A stretch of DNA of 64,000 bases from Pedobacter foliorum (GCF_013266735.1 NZ_JABSNU010000014.1:1-64000), one strand, 5' to 3'. Shown: positions 31,301 through 40,597, counted from the stretch's first letter. Notes: generated by a model from the sequence alone, not told the origin. Program-made: numbers and translations.

Positions 31301-33795
31301 TTACCTGGACAATTACAGCGGTAAGTTTGTGTTCTAGTACTGATGATGTGATAATTGATAACCTGGAATCTCTCGTAAATGCCATCACCAACCAATCAGG
31401 AACAACGGTATGCTCCGGGAAACAGGTTACAATTATTGGCGATGTACCCCTTGGAGGCAAGCCTCCATACATTTACAGATGGGAGGTAAGTACAAACCCA
31501 AGTGGTACCTGGACAACTATTCCCGGTGCAACTAGTAAGGATTTGACTTTCACCGTTACTGCTAGTTCATCATTCAGGCGTATTGTTTCTGGGGGCGCTT
31601 GTGAATCGGTAAGTAATGAGGTAAATCTAATTGCTTTGCCACCGATTGCAGGCAATAAAATTGGGACAGACCAAATCATTTGTTCGGGCACCATCCCCGC
31701 ACCAATAACAGGACCTAGACCTACCGGTGGTGATAACTTAAATTATACCTATAGCTGGGAGCAAAGCACAGACAATGGGGTTAATTGGGTAGAAATACAA
31801 GGAGAAATAAAACCTACATATGCTCCAGGTGCTTTAACTGCATCTACAATGTATAGAAGACTGGCAAGCAGCGGACCTTGTTCAGGTAGTTTGGCAAACG
31901 TTAGTAATAGCGTAAACATTACGGTTAAGCCCGATGCTATTGCCAGTTTTACATTCACATCTGATAAAGGATGCGCACCATTTAATATTGACAATCAAAT
32001 TGTAAAAGCGATTGTTGAAGTAGACCGAAATGATCTTTACATCTGGTACGCAAATGAAGTTGAAATTGGGCGAGGCGCTGATTTTCCAGGTTATAAAATT
32101 ACAAACGACAATGAGTCGGTTATTATTAAGTTGGTAGTTACCAGTAAACAGGGATGTAAAGCTGATGAAATGTCTCATAAATTTTCAACCCGACAAAGCA
32201 TCACAGCTTCGTTTAAGCAGGATAAGTCTGAAGGATGTGGCCCACTACAAGTTAGTTTTGAAAATACTTCCACTTCTCTTGTTGATGCAGACTTTAAATG
32301 GGACTTCGGGAACGGCATAACTTCTTCTTTAGTGATGCCTACTCCAATTACTTATCAGTCACATCCACTAGGAAAGGACACTACTTATGTAACTACCTTA
32401 ACTGTAACTTCCCCTTGCGGAACTAGTGTGTTTACTTCCTCTGTTTTTGTTAAAGCCCAACCAATTTCTGTTTTCTCGCCAGATAAAACGGTTGGTTGCT
32501 CCCCGATGAAAGTAACCTTTAGCAATACTTCTCCTGGGGGTACAAACACTTACTATTATGATTTTGGAGATGGTACTTTTCTTACTAAAACAGATAAACT
32601 ACCAGTAGAACATGTTTATGTAACTGGATCAATAAAAAATTATACGGTGAAAATGCGAGCCGAGAATGAATGTGGTAGTCAGGAAAGTAGCTACACCATT
32701 CAAGTTTCTGCCAATACCGTTTTGCCTGAGCTTGTGGTAAACAGTACTGAGAAAGTTGGCTGTGCACCATTTCTTGTTAATTTTTATAACAATTCTAAAG
32801 GAGCTAATTTATTTAAATATGATTTTGGAGACGGCGGGAGCAGGGTAACCAGATCGGCCCCAGAGGTTGTACAATACACATTTAAAAATCCAGGAACATA
32901 CACAGTTGTGCTTACCGCATCAAATGGCTGTTCTGATACTACAACAACAGAGACAATCACTGTACTTGAACAACCGATAATTGGCTTTACAGCAGATAAA
33001 ACCATAGGCTGTCCAGGTCTTGAGGTGAAATTCAGTAACCTGACCACTGGTGGAATATCTTATGTCTGGGATTTTGGAGATGGAACAACTTCTACTGAAT
33101 TCGAACCTACACATGTGTATGATGGGGCTCTTTCATCTTATGCTGTTACACTAACTGCAACAAACAGTTTAAATTGCTCAAATACGCTTACGCAAAGTGA
33201 TTATATCAAAATTACACAACCTCCAATTGCACAGTTCTCTGTAGATCCTGGTGTGGTAATCAGCATTCCTTCTTATACATTTAACTTTATAGATGAGAGT
33301 ACTAATAACCCTACTCAATGGCTATGGGATTTTGGAGATGGCATAACATCAATTGATAAAAATCCGAAACATACTTATCCGGATACAGGATTGTATAAAG
33401 TAACCTTAAAAGTTATCAATCAGAGTGGTTGCTTCACAACTTCAATTAAGGAGGTAAGAATTACCGGAGTACCCGGATATCTATTTGTACCAAACTCGTT
33501 TATACCCGGCAGTGAGAGTAACGAACTTCGGCAATTTAAAGCCAAGGGCTCAGGTATTAAATCGTGGAGGATGTCGGTTTTTAACAAATGGGGACAACTC
33601 GTATGGGAAACAACAAAGCTTGAAGATGGGCATCCTCTGGAAGGTTGGGATGGAAGATACCGTAATAGTGAATTACCGCAATCCGTCTATTATTGGAAAA
33701 TTGATGTCGAATTTATCAACGGATCACAATGGAAAGGTATGACATACGATAATAGCGTGCCAAAACGAACAGGACCAGTATATTTAATCAGATAA
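28378..33795 (+). CDS. Giant PKD-repeat surface protein, T9SS type B C-terminal sorting domain
   Basis: 1805 residues: a signal peptide (MVRRLLILTLILFFYHISVAFS), then a long string of immunoglobulin-like and PKD domains. PKD hallmarks are IDWGDGTF, WDFGNGIT, YDFGDGTF, YDFGDGGSR, WDFGDGTTS and WDFGDGITS, densest in the last 500 residues. The last about 90 residues (FVPNSFIPGSESNELRQF..., MSVFNKWGQLVWET, GWDGRY, YYWKID) form the gliding-motility-associated type B C-terminal domain that directs export by type IX secretion. The middle is Thr/Ser/Asn-rich with regularly spaced Cys, and the paired motifs C.GNP.G and CSG suggest repeated SprB-like modules. It is probably a surface adhesin or matrix protein. 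The PorP/SprF gene follows after one base, the usual partner for such cargo. Confidence 0.92.
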   Translation: MVRRLLILTLILFFYHISVAFSQIAIEQVASGPYTPGSTIAATFSLGPDCFRPGNSFDLYLVSSTGVEQRIGSYNGFYSTFVNGVIPTTTPIGTGYKLRVKSTSPVLTSLDSGPFEIKAGGKVTAALNSSSKASINPVTFGTCNTDENTPTKAFAFDNESSIGNVTVTFKNELNPGAALQAIVFSSIGEAKSFTASLAHYTLFVKATMPDGTIGTQAYFLINNLAVTAFTTTSGNTVCFPVGAFEYRVDASDRGIGVNFPGNTYKIDWGDGTFNDYTYCDIRQNNDRVSHTYTKSSCGLSYRSGTQIVYNAFGVNVGVISPFCGAIGSPLSTPARVVSRPENLFSFPPIACINDDIIFDNRSLPGEAINTNSLGCAPNDVKYNWYVDGVLVASSKPITYSLVHKFTVAKKYKIRLSSISEGSCQADDLELEICVQERPKPNFTLPSRLICLTSGTLTPDNTSVLDKTSCPSTPVYNWNVVPADGVSYLAGTGNSSVTPQFKFSKSGIYNITLSVKTGTCEEITPAQKVVVNAEPQVTLSPDIKLCQKGDFVFGPNATDTKTVITGTAEGPSDTYTWEVIGTGAYTFVAPSTANSQYPTINFANFGTYTVKVTHKNNCGTVSSTQKLTFTAAPVLTIVASSNPICNKASVGLTGAISGSFDSFTWDNGTNNVGFSNPASLTTTYTPTATERSAGKAAIFLRVNTGLPGDCAVVLKQLDIVILPENKLTNTDNTKAICTGNPVGFIPTSTVAGSAFKWTAINNDGLATGFRATGTGNITDVITNTNATNNAVVVYTIIPQKDGCDGEPFVLTVTVAPNPILTATVAKATVCTGNPSGITLSSNLGNSNTMYVWTSTAIGITGNTNQSVPLSVTTINDILINSGATEGSVTYKITPITNGCPGTPKTVVVKVHPTITVANAGADQSICNQRDFTLSGNAPGANETGIWTVSPAGPVIADATAYNSAVTAIIPGQQYVFTWTITAVSLCSSTDDVIIDNLESLVNAITNQSGTTVCSGKQVTIIGDVPLGGKPPYIYRWEVSTNPSGTWTTIPGATSKDLTFTVTASSSFRRIVSGGACESVSNEVNLIALPPIAGNKIGTDQIICSGTIPAPITGPRPTGGDNLNYTYSWEQSTDNGVNWVEIQGEIKPTYAPGALTASTMYRRLASSGPCSGSLANVSNSVNITVKPDAIASFTFTSDKGCAPFNIDNQIVKAIVEVDRNDLYIWYANEVEIGRGADFPGYKITNDNESVIIKLVVTSKQGCKADEMSHKFSTRQSITASFKQDKSEGCGPLQVSFENTSTSLVDADFKWDFGNGITSSLVMPTPITYQSHPLGKDTTYVTTLTVTSPCGTSVFTSSVFVKAQPISVFSPDKTVGCSPMKVTFSNTSPGGTNTYYYDFGDGTFLTKTDKLPVEHVYVTGSIKNYTVKMRAENECGSQESSYTIQVSANTVLPELVVNSTEKVGCAPFLVNFYNNSKGANLFKYDFGDGGSRVTRSAPEVVQYTFKNPGTYTVVLTASNGCSDTTTTETITVLEQPIIGFTADKTIGCPGLEVKFSNLTTGGISYVWDFGDGTTSTEFEPTHVYDGALSSYAVTLTATNSLNCSNTLTQSDYIKITQPPIAQFSVDPGVVISIPSYTFNFIDESTNNPTQWLWDFGDGITSIDKNPKHTYPDTGLYKVTLKVINQSGCFTTSIKEVRITGVPGYLFVPNSFIPGSESNELRQFKAKGSGIKSWRMSVFNKWGQLVWETTKLEDGHPLEGWDGRYRNSELPQSVYYWKIDVEFINGSQWKGMTYDNSVPKRTGPVYLIR

Positions 33796-33796
33796 C

Positions 33797-34825
33797 ATGG
33801 CAAAGACACTAAAGATTTTATTGATTTTGCTAACCTTTATAGGTATTGGATATGCTTCTGCACAAGATCATATCTATTCGCAGTTTTTTAACCAGCCTAT
33901 ATATCTAAATCCTTCGCTAACAGGTCAGTTCGAAGGGGATATTAGAATGAACCTTATTTATAGAAATCAATGGTCTGGCTTAACTGGTGATCTGTCCTAT
34001 ATTTCAGCTTCTGCGGATTTAAATATTGCTAAATTTCCGGGTGGAGTAGGCTTGATTTTTAATCGCTCCAGTGAGGGTACTGCGTATTTAGTTAAAAACA
34101 ACGCGGCAGCTACGTATTCATATAGTGTTGGTGGAGATGATTTTGTTTTGTCTTTTGGTATACAAGCCGGTTTTACCAATAGAAGCATAGATTGGAATAA
34201 GCTGGTCTTTTCTGATCAGATTGATCCTCGCTTAGGGTACATTCCAGGGACGATTTCTGCTGCCAAACCACCTGATATTTCCAATAAGTTTTTCTTTGAC
34301 GCAGCCACAGGAGTAAACCTTGTTTACCGTAATTTTATGCTAGGTACTGCAATACATCATCTCAACAGACCTGATGAGTCCTTTAGCGGAACACAGGCCA
34401 AGCTTCCAATGAGAATTACTGTAAATGCCAGTTTCAAGATCCCCTTAACTCCGTATTTTGATTATAATCAAGACGAAGGCGCTTCTATAATTCCTTCAGT
34501 AGTATACTATAGACAGGCAAGTAGTAGTAATTTAAGTATGGGAGCTCAATTTAAATACAAAGGTTTAAATACAGGTCTGTGGTATAGAACCGGGCCACAA
34601 AACGGGCCCGATGCAGTTGTTCTCTCTTTGATTTTTGATCTTTTTAAAGGTAATCGGAATGGGGAAAAGCTAAGGTTAGGTATAAGCCACGACGCCACGA
34701 TTTCAAAAATCAACTATACCAATACAAGCGGTACTACTGAGGCAAGTATTGGGTACGAAAAATATTTTCCAAACAGTTCCGGTTATAACCATTTTAACGG
34801 GTTAAGGTGCTACGATTTCTATTAG
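33797..34825 (+). CDS. PorP/SprF family type IX secretion outer-membrane protein
   Basis: A 342-residue outer-membrane beta-barrel with signal peptide (ending GIGYASAQ). The opening QDHIYSQFFNQPIYLNPSLTGQFEGDIRMNLIYRNQWSGL is diagnostic of the PorP/SprF family, followed by alternating beta strands (GVGLIFNRSSEGTAY, GTAIHHLNRPDES). The family acts in anchoring or releasing specific type B T9SS cargo. With one base between them, this gene and the giant adhesin form a dedicated cargo-partner pair. The last residue is Tyr rather than Phe, still compatible with barrel assembly. Confidence 0.94.
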   Translation: MAKTLKILLILLTFIGIGYASAQDHIYSQFFNQPIYLNPSLTGQFEGDIRMNLIYRNQWSGLTGDLSYISASADLNIAKFPGGVGLIFNRSSEGTAYLVKNNAAATYSYSVGGDDFVLSFGIQAGFTNRSIDWNKLVFSDQIDPRLGYIPGTISAAKPPDISNKFFFDAATGVNLVYRNFMLGTAIHHLNRPDESFSGTQAKLPMRITVNASFKIPLTPYFDYNQDEGASIIPSVVYYRQASSSNLSMGAQFKYKGLNTGLWYRTGPQNGPDAVVLSLIFDLFKGNRNGEKLRLGISHDATISKINYTNTSGTTEASIGYEKYFPNSSGYNHFNGLRCYDFY

Positions 34826-34855
34826 ACCTTCTGTATGGGCTTTAGCTTCTTGTTG

Positions 34856-35314
34856 TTAAATGAAATGATATAGGAAAACTACGTTCCCTGTGTAAGCAGG
34901 TTTTGGCTGGTCTTTAATAACAAGAGTAGCCTCAATAGTAACTTTGGTAACTCCTCTTAAATTTGCTATCGAATTAAGCTTGGCTTTTAGTTGAACCTCA
35001 CTGTCTACCAGTACTGCCTGACCAAATTTGAAATTCTCTATGCCATAGTTTATTTCCATTTTGATGTTTCGAACATCTGCAATTTGCTTCCACAAATATG
35101 GAATTAGTGATAAGGTTAAATATCCATGTGCAATGGTCGTTTTAAAAGGCCCTTCACTTTTAGCTTTTTCTTCATCTACATGAATCCATTGGTGATCCAA
35201 TGTCGCATCAGCGAATTTATTAATCTGTTGTTGATCTATTGTATGCCAATTAGAAACACCTAATTCTTTACCTAAATGCGATTGATACTCTTCGAAATTA
35301 TTGATTATTAACAT
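34856..35314 (-). CDS. MaoC-like dehydratase ((R)-specific enoyl-CoA hydratase type)
   Basis: A 152-residue hot-dog fold protein. The hydratase motif INKFADATLDHQWIHVDEEKAKSEGPFKTTIAHGYLTLSL carries the catalytic Asp and His pair of the MaoC/PhaJ family. It probably hydrates enoyl-CoA in fatty acid metabolism; the exact substrate is unknown. It is a single gene, convergent with the T9SS pair and divergent from the outer-membrane protein gene. Confidence 0.92.
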   Translation of the reverse strand: MLIINNFEEYQSHLGKELGVSNWHTIDQQQINKFADATLDHQWIHVDEEKAKSEGPFKTTIAHGYLTLSLIPYLWKQIADVRNIKMEINYGIENFKFGQAVLVDSEVQLKAKLNSIANLRGVTKVTIEATLVIKDQPKPAYTGNVVFLYHFI

Positions 35315-35478
35315 ATATTATATTTATCGATTGAGGATTGTTTTTTATGATCCTTAAAAAAACAATATAGCAATTTTGCTTAGAATTTTATTGTCTAACT
35401 TATTATTACATTAAATTTCTATATTGTTATGGAATAGTTGAGGAATAATCATCATGAGTAAAACTAAAACTTACTCAA

Positions 35479-37869
35479 TTGAAAAGAAATCTATTTACTA
35501 TCCTCTTAATTTTAGCAGTATTAACTTCTTCCGGACAACATTTAGTAAAAGGAAAAGTAATTGATGAAAACAGCCGACCGGTAGTTTCTGCCAGCATCGT
35601 TCTTCAGCAAAAGTCAGACAAATCCATTATGCAGACCACTATTACAGATAGTACAGGTCTTTTTTTAATTAATGCAAAGCAAGCATTACAACGTGAGCTA
35701 ATCATTAGCGCCATTGGTTTTGAATCTACATCTATAGATTTACCAGATGCTCTAAATCAAGATACAGCTTTGCTTATTAGGTTAACTAATGAGGGTAAAC
35801 AGCTAAAGCAAGTGAGTATCTATTCTAAGGCTCCGCTTATAGAGCGTAAAACAGACCGAATTTTGTTTAATGTAGAAAATAGTCTGTCGGCTATCGGAGG
35901 AGATGGGGTGGATGCATTAAATAAAGCACCTGGTGTTCGTGTAAATGATGATGGCATTAACATTGTCGGAAAAAATAGTGTCAAAATTATGGTAAATGAT
36001 AGGCTTGTGCAGCTTTCAGGTATTGATTTGATCAACTATGTGAAGTCAATTCCATCTACCAATATTAAAAGAATTGAAATCATCACTAATCCTTCCGCCC
36101 GTTATGAAGCAGATGGGAACTCCGGCCTAATTAACATTGTGTTAAAGAAAAATCTGACACAAGGTTTTAATGGTTTAATCAATACCGGTGCTGTTATATC
36201 AAGTAGATACCTGCTTGGTTTAACAGGGGTTTTTAATTACAACCTTGACAAGCTTCATATTAGCAGCAACCTGACCGGAGTTTATTCTGAATCGTTATCA
36301 AATGCAACCGCTGAGTTTTCTACACCAAAGAGTTTATGGGAACGACAGTCGACAAGCCTAATGAAATGGAAAGGAATGAGAGGGGATGTAAGGGTAGATT
36401 ACGATTTAAGTGAAAAAACAACTGTGGGGGTTAAGTACGTGCAGGGGGTGCGTAATTATAAGGTTGATCTGGATGAAAACGGGAGGTTTTATACTCAACC
36501 TGGTCGTCGTTTAGACTCTACTTTGCTTAATATTGGCAACGATAAATTGGAGTACACGCTTAGAAATGTCGAAATTTATTTAGACCATAAAATTGATACC
36601 TCTGGTAAAAAGATAGAATTTGCTTCTAACTATTTTAGATATGGGACGGAAGATGATAACCGGTTTCAAAGTAGTAGCTATAATGACAAGCATGAATTGT
36701 TGAATAGCTATAAGCCAGTTGGGTTATCTGAAAATGAGCATATTGACATATTTACAAATAAACTTGATTTAAAATTACCCTATAAATTTGCCGATCTGGA
36801 GCTTGGGGCTAAACTTTCTAATATCAAAAGTAAAAATAGCCTGATGTACGAGAAAACAGCCAATGTAAGTGTTCTTAATAATAATGTATTTGATTATTCC
36901 GAAAACACTCAGTCATTATATGCTAGTGCAGATAAGGAGATCGGTAAATGGAATGTAAAATTGGGTTTAAGAATAGAGACTACGCAAACTATCGGTAATT
37001 CTTCGGTGCAAACAGAGTCAGCAAAAAATAATTACTTCCAATTGTTTCCTACTTTTTACCTGCAGCATATTTTGAATGAAAACAATAATCTATCATTTAC
37101 ATACGGCAGAAGAATCAATCGCCCTGATTACAGTTTACTTAATCCAGCTCGGTTATATAGTGCTGTTAATGTCTACGAAGAAGGAAATCCTTATCTGAAG
37201 CCATCCTTTAGTAACAACTTTGAGTTGAATTACAATTATAAAGATTGGCTGAGTACCTCTGTTTACTCCAATTTTGTTTCTAATGGATTTAGCTTACTTG
37301 ATTTTTTTGACGCTCAAAATAATATTCAATCTCAGGTAATACGAAATTATGCTAATACTGTTACCGTAGGCTTAAGTGAAACTATTACATTCAATAAAGT
37401 GAGTTGGTGGGAGAACAACAATCAGTTTAATATTTATTTAAACAGATCTAAATCAAATGGGGCAATTGCTGAAGGAACCTTAAAGCAATTGAGTGGATAT
37501 GTTTCTACCAATAATACTTTTACTTTAAATACCAAGAAGACCTTAATGGCTAATGCTACTTTTTGGTATCAGTTTCCTGAGGTATATAATCGCTTGATCA
37601 GTGAGGCTTATTATGCTGCCGATTTAAGTTTTAGGGCAATGGTTATGGATAGAAAATTAACACTTGCAGTTAACATATCAGATGTTTTTAAAACAAGTCA
37701 GCAAAAATATAAGGGTACGGTTAACGGGGTTAATCAGTTTAGTACTCGATATAATGACAATAGAAAAGCAAGGATCACTATTCTTTATCGTTTTGGAAAT
37801 AGTAAAGGAAATAAAGCTGTCAGAAATACGGATGAAAGTGAAACTAATAGGGTTAAACAGGGGATTTAA
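35479..37869 (+). CDS. Outer-membrane beta-barrel family protein (TonB-dependent receptor-like)
   Basis: 796 residues with a TTG start (MKRNLFTILLILAVLTSSGQ signal). Residues about 22-105 are a carboxypeptidase-regulatory-like domain (VKGKVIDENSRPVVSASIVL). Residues about 115-220 form a plug-like domain (GVDALNKAPGVRVNDDGINIVGKNSVKIMVNDR, SIPSTNIKRIEIITNPSARYEADGNSGLINIVLKK). A barrel of the outer-membrane beta-barrel-3 type fills the rest (NFELNYNYKDWLST, FPTFYLQHILNENNNLSFTYGRRINRPDY). There is no SusD partner and no clear TonB box. The ligand is unknown, with iron chelates, peptides or a cell-contact role all possible. The C-terminus is charged (ESETNRVKQGI) rather than ending in an aromatic residue. 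Confidence 0.88.
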   Translation: MKRNLFTILLILAVLTSSGQHLVKGKVIDENSRPVVSASIVLQQKSDKSIMQTTITDSTGLFLINAKQALQRELIISAIGFESTSIDLPDALNQDTALLIRLTNEGKQLKQVSIYSKAPLIERKTDRILFNVENSLSAIGGDGVDALNKAPGVRVNDDGINIVGKNSVKIMVNDRLVQLSGIDLINYVKSIPSTNIKRIEIITNPSARYEADGNSGLINIVLKKNLTQGFNGLINTGAVISSRYLLGLTGVFNYNLDKLHISSNLTGVYSESLSNATAEFSTPKSLWERQSTSLMKWKGMRGDVRVDYDLSEKTTVGVKYVQGVRNYKVDLDENGRFYTQPGRRLDSTLLNIGNDKLEYTLRNVEIYLDHKIDTSGKKIEFASNYFRYGTEDDNRFQSSSYNDKHELLNSYKPVGLSENEHIDIFTNKLDLKLPYKFADLELGAKLSNIKSKNSLMYEKTANVSVLNNNVFDYSENTQSLYASADKEIGKWNVKLGLRIETTQTIGNSSVQTESAKNNYFQLFPTFYLQHILNENNNLSFTYGRRINRPDYSLLNPARLYSAVNVYEEGNPYLKPSFSNNFELNYNYKDWLSTSVYSNFVSNGFSLLDFFDAQNNIQSQVIRNYANTVTVGLSETITFNKVSWWENNNQFNIYLNRSKSNGAIAEGTLKQLSGYVSTNNTFTLNTKKTLMANATFWYQFPEVYNRLISEAYYAADLSFRAMVMDRKLTLAVNISDVFKTSQQKYKGTVNGVNQFSTRYNDNRKARITILYRFGNSKGNKAVRNTDESETNRVKQGI

Positions 37870-37883
37870 TAAGTAAAATACAT

Positions 37884-38639
37884 TTACTTTACATATACTG
37901 ACTTTAACCTTTGGACTTTTTCAGTAACATCTTCTGCTGAATGGAGTATACATTTCATCTCTCCGGAATCGCCTTTGATAGCACGGTAAGTGAAATCAAA
38001 GTAGAATTCCTGTATCTCTTCGTTCACTTTCAGGATAGCCATGGTATCTTTAGCTTCATATGTAATTCCAGTTTTCCACACGGTTTGTAATAATCCGATA
38101 AAAGGTTGTCCTTTTAGTTCTGGAATTGCTTTTTCCATTGATTTACCGATGACAGTTCTGTCTTTTCCCCAAAAGCCAATCATTCTGTCATCGGCTATTT
38201 CAATTTTGATATCACTGCCGGTATAAATAGCTGTAGGGGTATTCGGTGATGCAAGCAGCTCTAATATTTGATAGTTAATAAGTGGATTTAGGTTGTTGTT
38301 CATGAGTGCATACATTTTTTGAATAAAGGGTATTAAATTAATTCCTGTGATGTATGGCTTTTTAACTCGTTTTAAAACGACAATTGCATTCTTGATCTCA
38401 TAATTTAGTTTATGAAAGAGGTATTCCTTACCATGTTGTTTTTCAAGGAGGAAACTGATCAGGTCTTGAAAGTGAACAACGCCGTAACAATACCCATCTG
38501 AGTAAATGGGATATGAAAACTTCCGGTTTTTTAGCATAATATCCATTACCTCAATAACTAATTGATGAGGTTGTAGGCCTTGGTTAGGGTTTCCGGATTG
38601 AAATGAGAACGGGTAATCGTTGTAAAAAGATTTAGGCAT
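37884..38639 (-). CDS. Orphan CBS-like/PAS sensor protein without output domain
   Basis: A 251-residue soluble protein. The N-terminal third has a half-CBS look (VIEVMDIMLKNRKFSYPIYSDGYCYGVVHFQDLISFLLE), followed by a helical linker. Residues about 140-245 are a PAS domain close to those of Bacteroidota histidine kinases (YTGSDIKIEIADDRMIGFWGKDRTVIGKSMEKAIPELKGQPFIGLLQTVWKTG ... EFYFDFTYRAI). The chain stops right after the PAS exit (EDVTEKVQRLKSVYVK), where a kinase domain would normally begin. It could be a natural stand-alone sensor or a decayed kinase; no kinase remnant is visible downstream. Ligand and partner are unknown. Confidence 0.6.
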   Translation of the reverse strand: MPKSFYNDYPFSFQSGNPNQGLQPHQLVIEVMDIMLKNRKFSYPIYSDGYCYGVVHFQDLISFLLEKQHGKEYLFHKLNYEIKNAIVVLKRVKKPYITGINLIPFIQKMYALMNNNLNPLINYQILELLASPNTPTAIYTGSDIKIEIADDRMIGFWGKDRTVIGKSMEKAIPELKGQPFIGLLQTVWKTGITYEAKDTMAILKVNEEIQEFYFDFTYRAIKGDSGEMKCILHSAEDVTEKVQRLKSVYVK

Positions 38640-38843
38640 CTTAAATTTGTGTTAATAAGAGCACGGAAAGACTAATTTGGTTATGATTGTCTTAAAAATT
38701 GTGCGCTACGTCCCTTTAAATGGTTTTTCCTTGAAATTTAGCCTCTAAAATAATAGATAATTCTGAAGGAAGTCTGTATTTTGTGTTATTAGTATTTATT
38801 TGTTTGTGTAATAGGCGTATATTTTTATAAATTGTGTTCGAAA

Positions 38844-39704
38844 ATGAGAATATTTAAGTTAAATGGTTTCCTTCTTTTGATTGCTGTTATGCCTTTCACT
38901 AATTTATTCGCTCAGAAGAATAATGCTGAATCTATTTATTTGAAAGATGGCTACAAATTGGTTTGGGCGGATGAGTTTGATGGCAATGGTAAGCCAGATT
39001 CATCAAGTTGGAGGTTTGAACAGGGGTTTGTTCGGAATGAAGAGCTACAATGGTATCAGGCAGATAATGCATGGCGCGAAAATGGTAAGTTGGTCATTGA
39101 AGCAAGAAAAGAGAATAAGCCAAATCCCGGATTTATAAAGGGAAGTAATGACTGGAGAAGCAGTCGCGAAAATATCCAATACACTTCATCAAGTATCAAT
39201 ACTGCTGGCAAGTCTAGCTGGCAATATGGGCGATTTGTAATGAGAGGAAAGATTGATGTGAGCTCTGGACTTTGGCCTGCTTGGTGGACGCTGGGAGTAT
39301 CTGGAGAATGGCCATCTAACGGTGAAATTGATATTATGGAATACTATAAAGGCAAGATATTGGCAAATATAGCAGTAGGCACCCAGAAAAAGTACAATGC
39401 TGAATGGCACAGTAATACTAAATCAATTGATGAATTTGGGGGTGCCAAGTGGGCCTCAAAGTTTCATATTTGGCGCATGGATTGGACACCGCAATACATT
39501 TCTCTATTCGTAGATGATCAGCTTTTAATTAAAGTAGATATGGCGAGCTTGTATAATAAAGATAGCAGCAATACCAATCCATTTATGCAACCGCATTATA
39601 TGTTGCTAAATCTTGCAATGGGCGGTATGAACGGTGGTGAATTGAGGGATACTAAATTCCCTAATCGTTTTGAAGTCGATTATGTACGCGTGTATCAGAA
39701 ATAA
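38844..39704 (+). CDS. GH16 family glycoside hydrolase (beta-glucanase type)
   Basis: 286 residues with signal peptide (MRIFKLNGFLLLIAVMPFTNLFAQ). I start at ATG 38844; the longer frame uses an upstream TTG. Domain features of family 16 are YKLVWADEFDGNGKPDSSSWRFEQG, YTSSSINTAGKSSWQYGRFVMRGKID, GLWPAWWTLG and the catalytic GEIDIMEYYKG near residues 159-166 with nucleophile and acid Glu, then LNLAMGGMNGG. It probably cleaves beta-1,3 or mixed-linkage glucans such as laminarin in the periplasm or outside. No carbohydrate-binding module or neighbouring SusCD is present. Confidence 0.93.
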   Translation: MRIFKLNGFLLLIAVMPFTNLFAQKNNAESIYLKDGYKLVWADEFDGNGKPDSSSWRFEQGFVRNEELQWYQADNAWRENGKLVIEARKENKPNPGFIKGSNDWRSSRENIQYTSSSINTAGKSSWQYGRFVMRGKIDVSSGLWPAWWTLGVSGEWPSNGEIDIMEYYKGKILANIAVGTQKKYNAEWHSNTKSIDEFGGAKWASKFHIWRMDWTPQYISLFVDDQLLIKVDMASLYNKDSSNTNPFMQPHYMLLNLAMGGMNGGELRDTKFPNRFEVDYVRVYQK

Positions 39705-39793
39705 TAGGGATGAGAGGTATTTAGTTTTACTATATTCGTTTTCTCAGCAGAACTTGACGAGAATAGTAATTTAGAACAACAAGATAAAGTTAA

Positions 39794-40294
39794 ATGTACC
39801 GTAGTATTAATGATTTTTTAGCCGATTGGAAGTACGAATCTGAAGCGACAACTAAGATTTTTTCCTTAATTACATTAGAAACCTCTAAAGAGAAAATTCA
39901 TGAAAATGTGCGCTCTTTACAAAGACTTGCCTGGCATCTAACTCAAACGATTACAGAGATGGGAACCCGGGCAGGTTTGCTGGATCAGGATGCTTTAGAA
40001 CACGAACAAGCCCCAGAGAGCATGGAAGCTTTGGTAGAGGCTTATAGTAACTACAGCATATTGCTTAGCAGAGCGGTTCAATTAAGATGGACAGATTCAT
40101 CATTAGTGGAAAAGGTGCCAATGTATGGCGATTCTTGGGAGAAAGGTAAAATATTAAGGATATTGGTTGCTCATCAGAGTCATCACCGCGGTCAAATGAC
40201 AGTGATTATGCGTATGCTTGGATTGCCTGTTCCTGGTTTGTATGGGCCTTCTAAAGAAGAATGGGCAGAAATGGGTATACCGGCTATGGATTAA
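39794..40294 (+). CDS. DinB family protein
   Basis: A 166-residue four-helix-bundle protein. The metal-binding histidines of DinB/YfiT-like proteins are visible: LQRLAWHLTQTI in helix 2 and LRILVAHQSHHRGQMTVIMRMLG toward the C-terminus. This superfamily includes thiol-dependent transferases; the reaction here is unknown. It is a single gene, with the CDGSH gene 78 bp downstream on the same strand. Confidence 0.9.
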   Translation: MYRSINDFLADWKYESEATTKIFSLITLETSKEKIHENVRSLQRLAWHLTQTITEMGTRAGLLDQDALEHEQAPESMEALVEAYSNYSILLSRAVQLRWTDSSLVEKVPMYGDSWEKGKILRILVAHQSHHRGQMTVIMRMLGLPVPGLYGPSKEEWAEMGIPAMD

Positions 40295-40372
40295 GAAGAG
40301 AACGTTTCTAAATTGAAATGATCTTTCTGTGTCTATGTACTTTGTTTTAGCTTTGACCAAAATTAAGAATAC

Positions 40373-40597
40373 ATGTCAAAGACGAAACTTACAATTAATA
40401 ATAACGGGTCGGTGAAGATAGAAGGCGATTTTGAGATCGTCGACAGAAATGGTGAAGTGTACGGATTACAAGGTAGAACTACACTATCAATTTGTCGCTG
40501 CGGGCTTTCAAAAAATAAACCATTTTGTGATGGATCACATAACGGCCATTTTGAACATGAGGCCGTTGCTTTTGATCTTCCGCCTAAAAAGGTTTAA
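40373..40597 (+). CDS. CDGSH iron-sulfur domain protein
   Basis: A 74-residue small protein with one CDGSH zinc-finger-like motif: CRCGLSKNKPFCDGSHNGHF. Three Cys and one His ligate a redox-active [2Fe-2S] cluster. The N-terminal half (KLTINNNGSVKIEGDFEIVDRNGEVYGLQG) is the short beta segment seen in bacterial members. It is cytoplasmic, with a role in iron or redox handling presumed. The palindromic element B begins 12 bp after its stop codon, where it may serve as transcription end. Confidence 0.93.
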   Translation: MSKTKLTINNNGSVKIEGDFEIVDRNGEVYGLQGRTTLSICRCGLSKNKPFCDGSHNGHFEHEAVAFDLPPKKV

